64,000 nucleotides of DNA from Dioscorea cayenensis subsp. rotundata. Lineage: Eukaryota; Streptophyta; Magnoliopsida; Dioscoreales; Dioscoreaceae. The stretch lies in assembly GCF_009730915.1 (NCBI RefSeq), contig NC_052474.1:3569501-3633500 (forward strand). Reading direction: 5' to 3'. Of this stretch, positions 22,440 to 37,100 are shown one piece after another (within the stretch, counting starts at the first letter, position 1; every line of letters starts with the position of its first letter). A model generated the notes under the pieces. The model was not told the origin of the DNA. It ran no database searches and worked only from the letters and a program-made list of their open reading frames with translations. The position numbers and the translations under genes were made by a program.

Positions 22440-22974
22440 TACCAATCTATTGTGAGAGGTATATATATTCATTTCTAAAAAAATTATTAATTTTTTAAGC
22501 TCATTAATTTTTATTAATAAGTTTTCTAATAAAGGGAGTAGCAAGAGCCAAGAGGTACCTCGTCAGTGGACAGGATTAGCTTTTATATTGTTTTGGGATG
22601 TTTCAAATACTTTTTTTTTTTTGGTGTGTTAAAGTTTTAGGCTCTGCTTGTGTTTTGGTAATGCTGAAGTATTTTATGAAGGATAGCCTTCATCTATATT
22701 GTTATTTGAAAATATCAAACTATTAATGTGATATTTGATAATTGTTACATTTTTGTTATAGTCAATTTAATCTTATTTAGCATGGTGTAAGGCCTCCTCG
22801 TATGTTCACAAGATTCATGTATAATGTTGAGTTATATTAGAAAATAATTATATAATATGGTAGACTATATAGCATAAAGAGGCCAAAAACATAAGTAACT
22901 TCCTAATTAAATCCACATGTTTATTTTTGGTGTATTTGAAAGTCATTATAGATGAAATTATATGATTGATCCAA

Positions 22975-23570
22975 ATCAGATGTTTGGTTTGGGGATTTAA
23001 AATATCTATTGAATTTGGAAATGCTTATCAACTGGTTTTGGGTGAATTTGGAACTACACCTAAATCAGGCGTAGTTCCAAATCCATGATTTGGATCTCCA
23101 ACAACTTCATCATGCTACATCATGTGAGGCTATTGACAAAGGTTGATTGGACCTTCATCACAATCCTTTCACATTTCCCTAACTTCAGCTCCATCACACC
23201 CCTTTACCATTTGCCCGATCCACTCCCATTTTCTTTTATATGCATATTTTCCTTAAATTGATTGAAATTGTATTTTTAATTAGCCACGACTTTTATTTGA
23301 CCAATATTTATTTTAATTTGTTTTTATTTATAAAAGTAGTTGTTAAACACATGTATCTTCATAAAACTAGTTTTCATATATAAATATTAAACATAAAACA
23401 AATTTTGATAAAAAAAAATTATCATATATTAAATTAATCGTATACAAATTAAATAAATATATACCTAATTATTAATTTTATAATTAAAAAAATTTAATGG
23501 ACTATTTTACACTTCACAAAACCTATGGTCACACAATGACACAAGGAGGGGGGTAACCTCACCATGGGTA
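22975..23570. mobile_element. Decayed PIF/Harbinger-like MITE, copy A
   Basis: It shares the words GGTGAATTTGGAACTACAC and ATGATTTGGATCTCCAACA with copy B at 24405-24970, and an inner AT-rich stretch (CATATATTAAA, AAATATATACCTAAT). Near its 3' side GTAACCTCACCATGG matches GTAATCTCACCAT of copy B. TTTGGTT words at the start resemble the GTTTGGTT termini of the element at 60491-61205. Confidence 0.5.
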
Positions 23571-24404
23571 TTGTCATAACTCTACCTGTGAAAGGATACC
23601 GCTGCAACAATGCCTTATTATATTTTTTTCTTCTGAAGAACTGCGATGGCGCAATGCGAGCGCTTGCTCATCGCCAGCCAAGCCTCACCTCACCATAAGA
23701 GTCAATAAGGTGCAAACTTAGTTTAAACTTTATGGATTTCCTTGATCAATTCTCTATCTCACAATCTCTATGCTTGCATCCCTTAATGCTTGATCGATGC
23801 TTACAAAATTGCATGCCATAGGCCTTTTTATCTAAGCACAAAGGGCATGGCGGTTACACTAATCGACCATTACATGAACATGGGTTGAGAACTACCCACT
23901 ACTCTCACATTTTTAGGAGATCAAGTGCCAAACCGCCCAATGGAACTATCCATTACAATCGCTCCCACCAAGTGTCCATCTTCAAGGAGAACATGTATCA
24001 ACAGTCTATTGCAACCGCCCGTTCCACCTTTGCTATTGGTCAAGGCTACTCACTCATGACCGAACGCCACCTCGGTGATCATGCGCATACGGGAGGAAAG
24101 TGTTGACCACTTTTCTCATGTTTTCCACCACTTTGCCAACCGGTTGAAGCAACCATCCACTACTCCACTACAGCAACCGTCCACTACTCCATCGCTTCAA
24201 CAACCTCTTGGAGCAAGCGTCAGTTCCTCAACTGCACATGTTCTTAGCCAAACACGGACGCCCCACCGCACATTTCTTGGTCACTCACGTGCGGCAACCA
24301 GCCCACGCGCCCACCTGACCATGCGCATGTGGCAGCCCACTTGCGCGCCTACGCCCATGTCTCTCCATCACACCTGCGCCATCACTACAACTAATTGTTA
24401 TCTT

Positions 24405-24970
24405 AGTGTTTGTTTGGTAGAATTTAAAATTTCTTAAAGTTGCAATTACAAAATTCTTTAAGGTAACTTGTTTGGTTAAGTGGATTTGAAAATACATTTC
24501 CATTGAATCGGGGTGAATTTGGAACTACACTCAAACTAGGCTTACTTTCAAATCTAAGATTTGGATTTCCAACAAGATTGATAGAAATTATTTTTTTAAT
24601 TAGCGATGAATTTCATGTATCTTAGTTTTATTTTTTTTAAAAAAAAATTTCAAATAAGTTTTCATATCATGCAAATATTAAATATAAATAGTAGACAAAA
24701 CAAATTTTAATGAAACTAAAAAACATAATCATATATTAAAGTTAAATTTATATAAAAGTAATTAAATATATATCTAATAATTTTTTATAATTAACAAAAT
24801 ACAATATGATATTTAATATTTAACAAAACTTAATTGTCATCCATGGTGAGGTAATCTCACCATATGTAATTCAGATTTACAAATCCCTACAAATAAACAC
24901 AAAATTTTGTAATCCATTACATCAAATACATTTAACCAAACACTGGATTTGACTCTTCTAAATTTTCAAA
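24405..24970. mobile_element. Decayed PIF/Harbinger-like MITE, copy B
   Basis: Starts GTGTTTGTTTGGTAG and ends near AACCAAACACTGG, a terminal inverted word typical of this type. The internal sequence parallels copy A over roughly 550 bp. Exact ends and the 3 bp target duplication are unclear. Confidence 0.55.
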
Positions 24971-26244
24971 TATAAAAATTTACAAATAAACTGTAATTAG
25001 AAACCCACTATATCTTTAACTACATCTAACCAGACTCTACCTTATTGTTGAAGATCCCATTAGTTTGAAAGCAAAACAAGCCTATTTAAAATTGGACTAG
25101 ACCCATAAAAATGTTTGATAGGCAGCCCAAATGAGGTGCAACCTAGATGAAATTGCTGCTGGTTTATATTAGCCTGAAACATGCAACATTTGGCTTTTAA
25201 ATCTTTAATTAGCTCATCAACCATCAATCTAGAAATAATCAGGACAATATTTAGGGATAGGTGGTCTGTTTGGTTGTATGTAAGTAGATGTGGACAGTTT
25301 AAATGGACTAACACTAAAAAAGTAAACATTCATATATGAAGAGCATCCAATGTTAAATGAGCATGCAAATGAGTAAAGCATTCACATTTAAAGGTGAGTA
25401 TTTATAGTTTTACATCTTGCAAACAACTTTTTACATTACCTGATATATTAACATATTTACATGATATGGCCTGAATCTAAATACAAAGCTTAATATAAAA
25501 CCAAAGAATGAATGCTAAATACTTGATCAGCCAAAAGAACATGAGAAACAAACACCAATGGAGACACAAACAACTTGTCACTAAAGTGAAACCACATGCA
25601 CAAGGGACTTTCTTCCGAGTGACTGAGTGAGTGACTTTAAGGAGTATGGTTGTGGAGACAAAGGAATAATGGGAGCTAAGTCACAGTGTCCTCTTCACCA
25701 ATGAGCATGCTTACCATTTCTTAACACCTTGACAATGGCTCCTAATAAAGCTACTCGAACACTTGCCAATCAATGCATTTGCATCTTTTCTAACTCTTTT
25801 AAATACTATTTGAACCAATCACTATTAAATTGATAGACTTTTCTATTTCTTCAAGTTTGAGAGCTGACAGTCCAAGAAAGTGGGCAGTTGAAGTTGAGAA
25901 GAAAGAAGCTTTCCATTGTTCAGGAGGACCACCACTGCATGTGATCACACAAGTGAAAGAGAAAAAGAAGATGAATAATTTTTTAAGGGGGAATCACCAA
26001 GTAAAAAAGCACACAAGACAAGGAATCAAAGCATGTTGTGAAGATAGATATTGATCACACTAATTAAATACACTGAAAACAATAATATATTATATGCTTT
26101 TAACTTGCACCATCATATAACAACTGTATTTTTACCTCTCTTTCCAGTTCATGCAGGTAAACCAAGTAGTTCCCACAAGTGACTGACTGTTAAATAGAGG
26201 CAAGACATCACATGTTACCCCTCTCTGCATGTTGGAAACCTTTA

Positions 26245-26289
26245 CCTTTTATAGGTACTCTATCTTTTAGCCTCCCTTACCTTTAATGG
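26245..26289 (+). promoter_or_regulatory. CArG boxes upstream of the AP3 gene
   Basis: CCTTTAATGG at 26280-26289 is a perfect CC(A/T)6GG MADS-binding site, 107 bp before the start codon. CCTTTTATAGG at 26245-26255 is a one-base-longer variant. AP3 promoters are known to be bound at CArG boxes by MADS complexes, including AP3-PI autoregulation. The site and its position are directly visible. Function is inferred. Confidence 0.65.
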
Positions 26290-26395
26290 AATTCCCTCCC
26301 ATCCATCAATGTCTTCTTCTTTGTTTCTCTTCTCATCATCAAGCATTATATATCCTGTCCATGACTACTCATGAGGTTGCAGAGTGGTGGAGAGG

Positions 26396-29293
26396 ATGGG
26401 GAGGGGGAAGATAGAGATAAAGAAGATAGAGAACCCTACAAACAGGCAGGTGACTTACTCCAAGAGGCGCCTTGGACTGATGAAGAAGGCTAAGGAGCTC
26501 ACTGTTCTTTGTGATGCTGAGGTCTTAATTATCATGGTGTCCAGCACTGGCAAGTTTGCTGAGTATTGCAGCCCTTCCACTGAGTATGTGCATCCATTTG
26601 TCATACTTTCATGTATTAGTTTGGACACCCATAATACTGAACTTGAATCTTCTTCCTTTATTGTTTCCTTGATCTGATAGAATTAAGAGGATGTTTGATA
26701 GATACCAGCAAGTTTCTGGTGTTAACCTGTGGAGTGCTCAATATGAGGCAATGTCTTGCTACTTCTACTTCTACTTCTTCTTCTTCTTCTTCTTTTCTTT
26801 GTATCCATTTGGTAAAGTTTTTTATGGTGTGTTTTTTATGGGAGTAGAAAATGCACAACACTCTGAAGCATCTGCAAGAAATCAACCACAACCTCAGGAA
26901 GGAAATAAGGTCTTGTTTATAATTCTATGTATGTTGTTCTTGATTATATATGTATATATATGGTTGATGAACAGGCAGAGGATGGGTGAAAATACTGAAG
27001 GGTTGGCCATGGAGGAACTGCGCGGTCTTGAGCAAAGTTTGGATGAGTCTTTAAAGCTTGTCAGGAATAGAAAGGTATATATATATATATACACACACTT
27101 TTGTTACTTAGTAAAAACTTGATGCTCATTTTATTTGACAAGTTGAGAAGTTTTGTGCCCATTGGATAACTGCATGCTCCATCCTCTTTGTCTTCTTTGT
27201 TTGATCCTTTGGGCTGAGGAATGAAAAGGCAAAACACAAAATAAATAGACATGATTAAAGTTGTTTGTTCGAGACAGTATAGTGGTGCATGTCATAATCC
27301 TACAGATAAAAGAAGAGATCTTCATCTCTTTTTTCCTTTACTTTTAGTAGTGGTATTTGAATGAATATGTGAACAAGATGTTTTGTTCTTATGATGGATA
27401 ATCATGTGTATATACTTTGCTTTTGTTTTTGTTTTTGGCAGTATCATGTGATTAGCACACAGACAGATACTTACAAGAAGAAGGTAATTAGACTAATCTT
27501 TTTTATTAGATGGTTTAATTATTATCTTTGTTCATTTAATTATTTAAATAAGTTGTTTTCATATGTTGGATTAATTGACAAAAGATAATAGATATATGAA
27601 AGTTGTTCATCTGTATATATGTTGTTCTTGATTTTCGTAATTTTTTTTTTCATCCAAACATAGCATAAAAGATTTGTTAAACATTTTAAGATGATTTAAA
27701 ATGCTTTGAGTAGCAATTGAATGTTAGCATACCAAACAAAGTCACATAAACAAGGTGGAAAACAGTAAAATTAGAAATAAGGACACTACAAAGGAAGAGA
27801 GATTAATTCCTTGATGGAAAACATGTAACATGTTTCTTTCAATGGATATGATAGTTGTGGACAAGTGTTTTTAGGAATCAAAGGTAAAAGATTGTCAATG
27901 AAAATCAGTGATTTCTCATCAGTGAAATTAAGATCAATATATCAAATTAAAAGGTTGGCTGAATTTTAGTGAATAATAAAAATAATTCACTGGAAGATGG
28001 CAATAAGTAATCAGGAGTTCATAATTATGTTAAAATTAAGAATATGAACTAGGGTAGTTTTGCAAGAAACAAGACTGTGAGAACAAGTAATGATATACAA
28101 GAGTAGAAATTTAATTATATTATAATATATACAATAGAAAACTAACGCAATATTGATACATAACGTAAATATTATTAGAGTAACTAATAGTCTCATCACA
28201 TAGGTCTTTCATAAACTTAAGTTTTTAAGTTGAATTGATTTCAAATAATATGCTTGCTTTGCTTTATGTTAGGTTGCTCATGTGGTTAATTAATGTAATT
28301 ATTTATTTCATTCCCAAACACATCTCACGCACCCCAAAAATGACTTCAATTCAAAGAGTGTATTTCAATGACTTCTTCATGGATTAGTGGATGTGAGTTA
28401 TATGCAAAACCATTAGGATGTCTTCATTTGATTAGAGATCAGATGTTCTTTCATCCAACCCAACTAATTAAATTTCTTTCTTTCCTTTCTTTTTGTTTTT
28501 TCTTTTCTTTTCCTGCATTTCCACAAACTGAACACAACCTTTAAATTAGTCACTTGTGCTAAAGAAATCCCAAAGGTTGAAACTTGATATTTTGTAGGAT
28601 AAGGATTAATTCAAGTTCACAGCAAGTATATATACTGACAACTTTTTTTTTATATGAGTCTTCAATCATTGATTAGTTGAGTTAGAAAATAAAACTATGA
28701 ATTTATTTTGTTGTGAGTCTGAACTATTTAAATTGACAAAAATAGGAATATACACCTTTCCAACTACAAAAATAGGAAAATGCACCTTTCCAACTTTTCT
28801 GCAAAATGATTTATTTCATAAACAATGTGATAACACCATATATATGAATTGACAGAAATAAAAGTCTTTCCCAATATAAGAAAAAACTTCAGTTCAGCTA
28901 AATCAGTACTCTGTCATCAATTATCACACTATTGTACTGATTTATTTCCTTGTGAGCAGTTAAAAAACTCCCATGAAGCATACAGAAATTTACTTCATGA
29001 ACTGGTCAGTAAATTCTTATTCTTATCCCTGTTACATCTCTACAAATTTATTATTAACAACATCAAAAATAGAATGATATGAGTTCTGATTATATTTTAA
29101 CTGCTGCAAATGAGTACAGGAAATGAGAGATGAGAGTTCAGAGTATGTTTATTTGAGTGAGGGCCACAACAACTATGAAGAAGAGCTAGCACTGGCCAAC
29201 GGAGCTTCCCACTTGTTTGCCTTCCAGCTTCAACCCAACCAACCTAATCTTCATGGCTTTAGATTCAACTCACATGATCTTAGCCTTGCCTGA
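26396..29293 (+). CDS. AP3: AP3/DEFICIENS-lineage B-class MADS-box transcription factor
   Basis: Seven exons, join(26396..26583, 26681..26747, 26848..26909, 26975..27074, 27442..27483, 28960..29004, 29120..29293), 225 residues. B-class factor expected to pair with a PI protein and specify petals (or inner tepals) and stamens. The MADS domain is at 1-60 ([20 protein letters not shown]), followed by an I region ([15 protein letters not shown]) and a K domain ([34 protein letters not shown]). The C-terminus has the PI-derived motif [13 protein letters not shown] (201-213) and a paleoAP3 motif ending SHDLSLA. Exon sizes of 67, 62, 100, 42 and 45 match the conserved MIKC plan. Intron 2 starts with GC, not GT. 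The ATG of MGRGK is chosen over an upstream GTG. Intron 5 is the longest (1,476 bp). Confidence 0.95.
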
Positions 29294-32200
29294 TTAATTG
29301 ATACAAGACCTTGATGATCATTAAATTTCAACTCCAGCATTGTCCTCGGTGGTCTTTTTCATATTTAATTAGTAATTAAGCTCTGCATTCTATTTATCTA
29401 TTTGAATGGTTGACTGTTTCTTTTTCATTTTTAACAAATCAACAATGTCTTATGTTATTTAGCTACAACTTTATTGAGTGTGGTTGGAATATTAAATGCA
29501 CAATTAAGTATATATATATATATATATACATATTTAAGCACTTGCAGTAATTACCAACTAACAACTAGAAAATGATGCATGCATGCCATGATTATTTGAA
29601 TATTCAAGTTGTTGGAGAGGTTTTATGAATTGAAACTAAAATTTTGGGCAAGCTTTATTTATTTTTTTTTTTTAATAAAGTGGATAAACCACTAATTTAT
29701 TAAAAAGAAGAAAACAGAGGAGTACAGTAGAATTGGGCAAGCTTTATTGCAATGCAATAGAGATATACAAATTGCATATTGTTTTTATTGATGACAAAAT
29801 ATAATGAATACTTTGAGGAGAAGTACTGGGGGTAGAATGAGTCATGAAAGTGGCATAATATATATTTATGGTGGTTCAATCAACATGGGGCCAACTTCAC
29901 ATGTTTGATACAATGAGACGCTAACGACACCATATATATATATATATATATGTAAATATATATATTTTTTAAAGTGGATAAATTACAATGCAACAACTTG
30001 ACTATTCCCGTATTCTTCTTCTTTTAAATTTTTTTTTTTATTAAAACAAAGTGAATAAATCGCTCACGCCACTTGTTGTGAGAGAGAGTTATCATCCTTT
30101 TATTATTAAGATGGTAACTAATATTCTTCATTTATGGTCTCTATTTAACAATTAATATTTAAGAATATTATATATATATATTTGACGAAATTTAAACAAA
30201 CATATTAGGGGCATTTGTAGGAGTGTAATTCATACTTTAACACACCTGTGACTTCATGTAGTATGAATACCCTACGCTGAATCAGTACAAATAGACCAAA
30301 AAATTGATAGTTTAAAGAAACATACTTAGTAACAAATTTTAATTAAAAAAAATATATATGAATAAAAAATAAATTTTAAATTATTTATTTTAATGAGTAT
30401 TAATTAAATCAAAATTTAATATAATTCAATATATTAAAATATAATATTCAAGAGGAAATTTAAGCTGTGATGCCTTAATCTAAATAAATAAATAAATAAA
30501 TAAATCCTTTAAAAATACTAATTTAATACTCTTTCCGGTCTTTTTTACTTGTCTCATTTTAAAACTTTTTTTTTATTTTTTTGCTTGTCAATTAAAAGAA
30601 TCTATAAAGCATTAAATATTATTTTTTTCAAATTTATCCCTTATATTTAATATACTTCTACAACTCTAATAAATTACATTCAACTGCACATTCTATTAAA
30701 TCATACTTTAATATAGGTAATTTTGAAAAATTAATATAGTTTTTTTTATAAATTTTACATTAACAACTAACTTTAACAAAAAAAAAATTTAATTTATAGT
30801 TAAAATGGACAAGTAAAAATAGTCCAAGGAGTAAAAGCTAATAAATTTCTATCCTTTTCCATGTCCTAAAAATATGCGGATGCATACAAGATGCCCAAAA
30901 AAGTCATTATTAGTTCACTTTCATTCATAATCCTTGTAATGACGTGGTATTTCACTTTATTATCAAAATCATGTATATATTATTGACAAAACTAGATGAG
31001 AATTTCATGTGCTCTGAGAAACAAACACTTGGATATGAACCAAAGTAATAGAGCAGAGATAAATTATTTTCATCCCAATATATATATATATCTTTTTTAT
31101 ATATTTTCTTCTTCATTAAAACTAAGAGAATTAATTTTATTTTTCTAAGGAAAAATAAAAGAAACTGTAGAACTAATTAGTAGAGTAAAGTTAGTTATAT
31201 CACAAGATTTATTAATGAGTCAGCATCAGAACAATTAATTTTTGGTTGGAGCATTGCTTTCATCAATTAATATCTGTTTGGTGGGTCTTCACGTTTGGTT
31301 TGATAACCATTTTTCTATGTCAAGTTATTTTATTTCTTTAGTAATTTCCAATTGTGAGATTTTGTTATCATTTTACCACTCATTTTTCTGTCCTTTAGTT
31401 ATCAATGCAAATTTGTTTCAAGATATCATTTCATAAATAAAAGAGACTGATTTTTTTTTTAAAAAAAAAAAAGCAATTTCTGATGATGAAGTGTAACTTA
31501 CAGTCTCATGGGGAAAGGTTATCATATAATTATGATTTTCATTTAACAAAAATATAAGTCTCCCAGAATCTAATTTGTATTAAATCCCTTTAAACATTTA
31601 AGTTTGATTTTTTTAAAAAAAGTTTTACCAGTACAACAATGCTTTCCTGAAAACAATTATGCAAAGACACTCGATCCTTTCTGGCACAACAATTGGTTCA
31701 AAGGTTGTGTAGTAAGGTATACCTGACTTGAAGAGTGTAGTACTTCATAATTGAATTCCCTATGAAGTCTGACAACAGAACTTGGAAATTGACACCAACT
31801 GGTAGACTCTTAATTCAATTTTTTTTATAAGTTTCTAAATGATGGGGGCAATGATGCAGGATGACTCTAATCATCCTAAAGAGCTCTTATCATTGGAAAT
31901 TTAATGTGGCTAAGTGGTTAGTTTAGTATAACAAAATTCATAATTTGAATAACCTTTATGGTAGAGATTGTAACAAGTTACCAACAACCGCATATCACCT
32001 TTGCATCAATTGTCCTATCGTAGTATCCATTTAATATCATTTTGCGCTGATTTTAGGATTAGACCGGATCTCAAATTCAGTGACAGGCCTATAAAATTGC
32101 TAGTACAAAGGTCTTGGTCTTTTGCATAGAGCATCTTAATCCCTACTTGCAACACCAATTATTTGACAAATTTGACTTAATAGAAATAAATGTAATTTTA

Positions 32201-33001
32201 ATTTTAGAACTCTCTCATTATATTCATTAATTAGTCACATATTTATATTGAGGTGCCTACGGTTCTTGATACTAAAAAGCAAAAAATAGAGGAGCCATTT
32301 ATTGCGGTAAAAAAAGAGTATTATGTTCCCATACATTTTTTGTGGCATGAGTATAACCGTAATGATAATCATGATATTGTCACCAGCTAACTTACTTTAC
32401 ATCTGGGGCCTTTTTATTTCCAAGTATTTCATGTTGTATCCACCTCCAGTGAACTCATATTATATATTCTGTGTTCTATTGTCATTCTTCCAACAATCTT
32501 TTCATTCTCCTTGTTTTGTATTTTGGAACTTATTGTGCTATTTTGGTTTTTTTTTAATGTGTTTTCAGTTTATTTATTTTATTAAAAATAATAAATAAAT
32601 AAATAAATACAAAGTGTGCCCCCAAGGTTCTTACAGAGCTTTTGCCATTAATTAACCCACCGCTGCATTCATCATTAATCACTGCATCCTTTAAAACAAA
32701 AGTAAATTTCATTAAAAAAAAATCAATTTTTTTTAATTTAAATTCTTTGCTCATGTTGTCTTAAAATAGTTTCTTGGATGCTTCTTGTCAAATCCATACT
32801 TTTGTCAGCGTAACCGTTTGGGTGATTTAGCCTTGCAACGCTTTGAGTTATGACACCTACACCTCGTTGTGATAATTTAATGCTTCTTTGTTTGCTCCTC
32901 AACCAATCACTACAACTCTTGTTATATATGGCCAACTTCTCAGCAACTCTAATACACACAAAGGAAGAAGAGGTTTAAGGAGAGAGAGAGAGGTGGAGTT
33001 C
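29294..33001. other. Intergenic region between AP3 and ALDH3F1
   Basis: AT-rich DNA with TA repeats (29507-29527, 29934-29950, 31079-31091) and AAAT runs. One Stowaway-like MITE is listed separately. No other coding content is recognisable. The last few hundred bases are presumably the ALDH3F1 promoter. Confidence 0.65.
30527..30833. mobile_element. Stowaway-like MITE (Tc1/Mariner type)
   Basis: The left end TACTCTTTCCGGTCTTTTTT and the complement of the right end TACTCCTTGGACTATTTTTA form inverted repeats, each followed by ACTTGTC(T)CATTTTAA. The TA at each boundary fits a TA target site. The element is about 307 bp, AT-rich and non-coding. Confidence 0.8.
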
Positions 33002-35588
<2,587 letters not shown>

Positions 35589-37100
35589 TTCTTTAAAGTG
35601 GGAAAGTTTGTTTATGCCAGTGATTACACATGGATATTTGGGACTCAATATATCTACAAATGCAAAAGCTGCAAACTATTTCAATAATGGCTTAAGTCTT
35701 GATTTATCATCTTTGATATTTCTTCCTTATTATCATATTTTTCATGATTTCGGGCATTAATCAAGTACTAATAAAATCAGACAGACCTTTCTTTGAGAGG
35801 TTGATTCCTTGTTCTGATGTTATTTTTTAAACAAATTAAAAGAGTTAAATCCATCAGTCACTTCTGAATTTTGAGTTGTTATTTATTTGAGCTCGAGTTC
35901 TTTTAATTTACAAGCCAATTATATACTCAAACTTGAGCATTTGAACAAACCAAATACAAATTATTTGGTGAACAGTACAGTTCCTTAACAATAACAGTAG
36001 ATTGTATATGTATTTGCGAAGAAATTAATAATAACATGGAAAATTGGTTGCTGACCGCCCGTCAGTGGGTGGGCGGTTTTAATAAATATTTTATTTTATT
36101 TTATTTATTTATTTTTAACGTTTAGAGAATGGACCCATAAACCATTGAATATCTAGCTCATGGGAATTGAACATTCAGTTAATGCACCCTCACTCTGTGA
36201 TATTGAGAATTTGTTATTGCCATTAAATTTAAGAAAGCTTGAACTCAAAATTTTTTAAATGTACTACATTAATATTTTTCGTAGTGAGACTAAAATCACT
36301 TGTCTATAAATTCTTAGCTGATAAATACTTTATTATTAAGTTATCAATTAATTGTATATACATGGTGAGTGTGATTTTGGTTTATTTGTTGAATGAAAAT
36401 ATGTATAATGTTTTGTGGTATAAAAATATTATTGTTTATTTGGATTTATAGTAAAAATATTTTTTTTAAAATTATATATTTTAAAACATTATAGATAATT
36501 TATTTATTTAATTTAAATTGAATTCATTAATTAATTAATTAATTAATTCATTTTAATTAATTAATTAATTAATTAATTCACTATTTTTATTATTAAATAG
36601 TTTTTAAAAATAAAATTGAATCATAGTATATAATTAAAAAAATTTATATATAATATTAAATAATAAGTATTAACAATATGTGATAGGGGGTAATCTTACC
36701 ACTTCACTTACGTGGTAATTATACCTCACAACTTATATCAAACTAAACAAAGAAAAAACAAATACAACATTTTAAATTACAGCAAACCAATTTCACTTAT
36801 ACTGTAATTTCACTTACATGTAAATTCATTTAATGACAACCAAACTTCTCCTAAATAAATAAATTTAAAATAAATATAATTAAAAAAAAATAAAATAACC
36901 AAAACAATAGATATTGTGGTGGGTCAGGCCTACAAGGATCAATAGTTTTCTGCCACGTGAAAATACGCACGTCTGACGTGGCACACGCTCGCTCACTAAA
37001 TGCCCACTGATGGGCCGCCACGTCAACACACTATCGCATTTCTTGGGGCTTCTCTTGAGCTCCCGTTCCCGCTCCACCGAGCTCACCCAATCCTTCACCA
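35589..37100. other. Intergenic region between ALDH3F1 and the plastid-protein gene
   Basis: ALDH3F1 3' UTR is likely up to about 35,800. AT-rich DNA follows, with a (TTAA)n run at about 36527-36580. At 36,660-36,860 there is a piece resembling the 3' part of the PIF-like MITE family (GTAATCTTACCAC, then AACCAAACTTCTCC). The GC-richer stretch from 36,950 is the likely promoter and leader of the next gene. Confidence 0.55.

Larger units (their letters stand above)
22440..26200. other. Intergenic region with decayed MITEs and a GC-richer unknown block
   Basis: Two diverged copies of one AT-rich, PIF-like MITE family are present (listed separately). Between them, at about 23580-24400, is a GC-richer block with short direct repeats (CATCCACTACTCCA and similar) and no recognisable protein. 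It could be an old retroelement fragment. From 25000 to 26200 the DNA is AT-rich with no gene seen. The last part is presumably the AP3 promoter. Confidence 0.55.

Noticed and set aside
26384..26395. GTG start giving a longer N-terminus for the AP3 protein
   Set aside because: Plant nuclear genes start at ATG, and MGRGK is the conserved MADS start.
26658..26891. Minus-strand Glu-rich ORF in the AP3 gene
   Set aside because: It is the complement of a TTC-rich intron tract.
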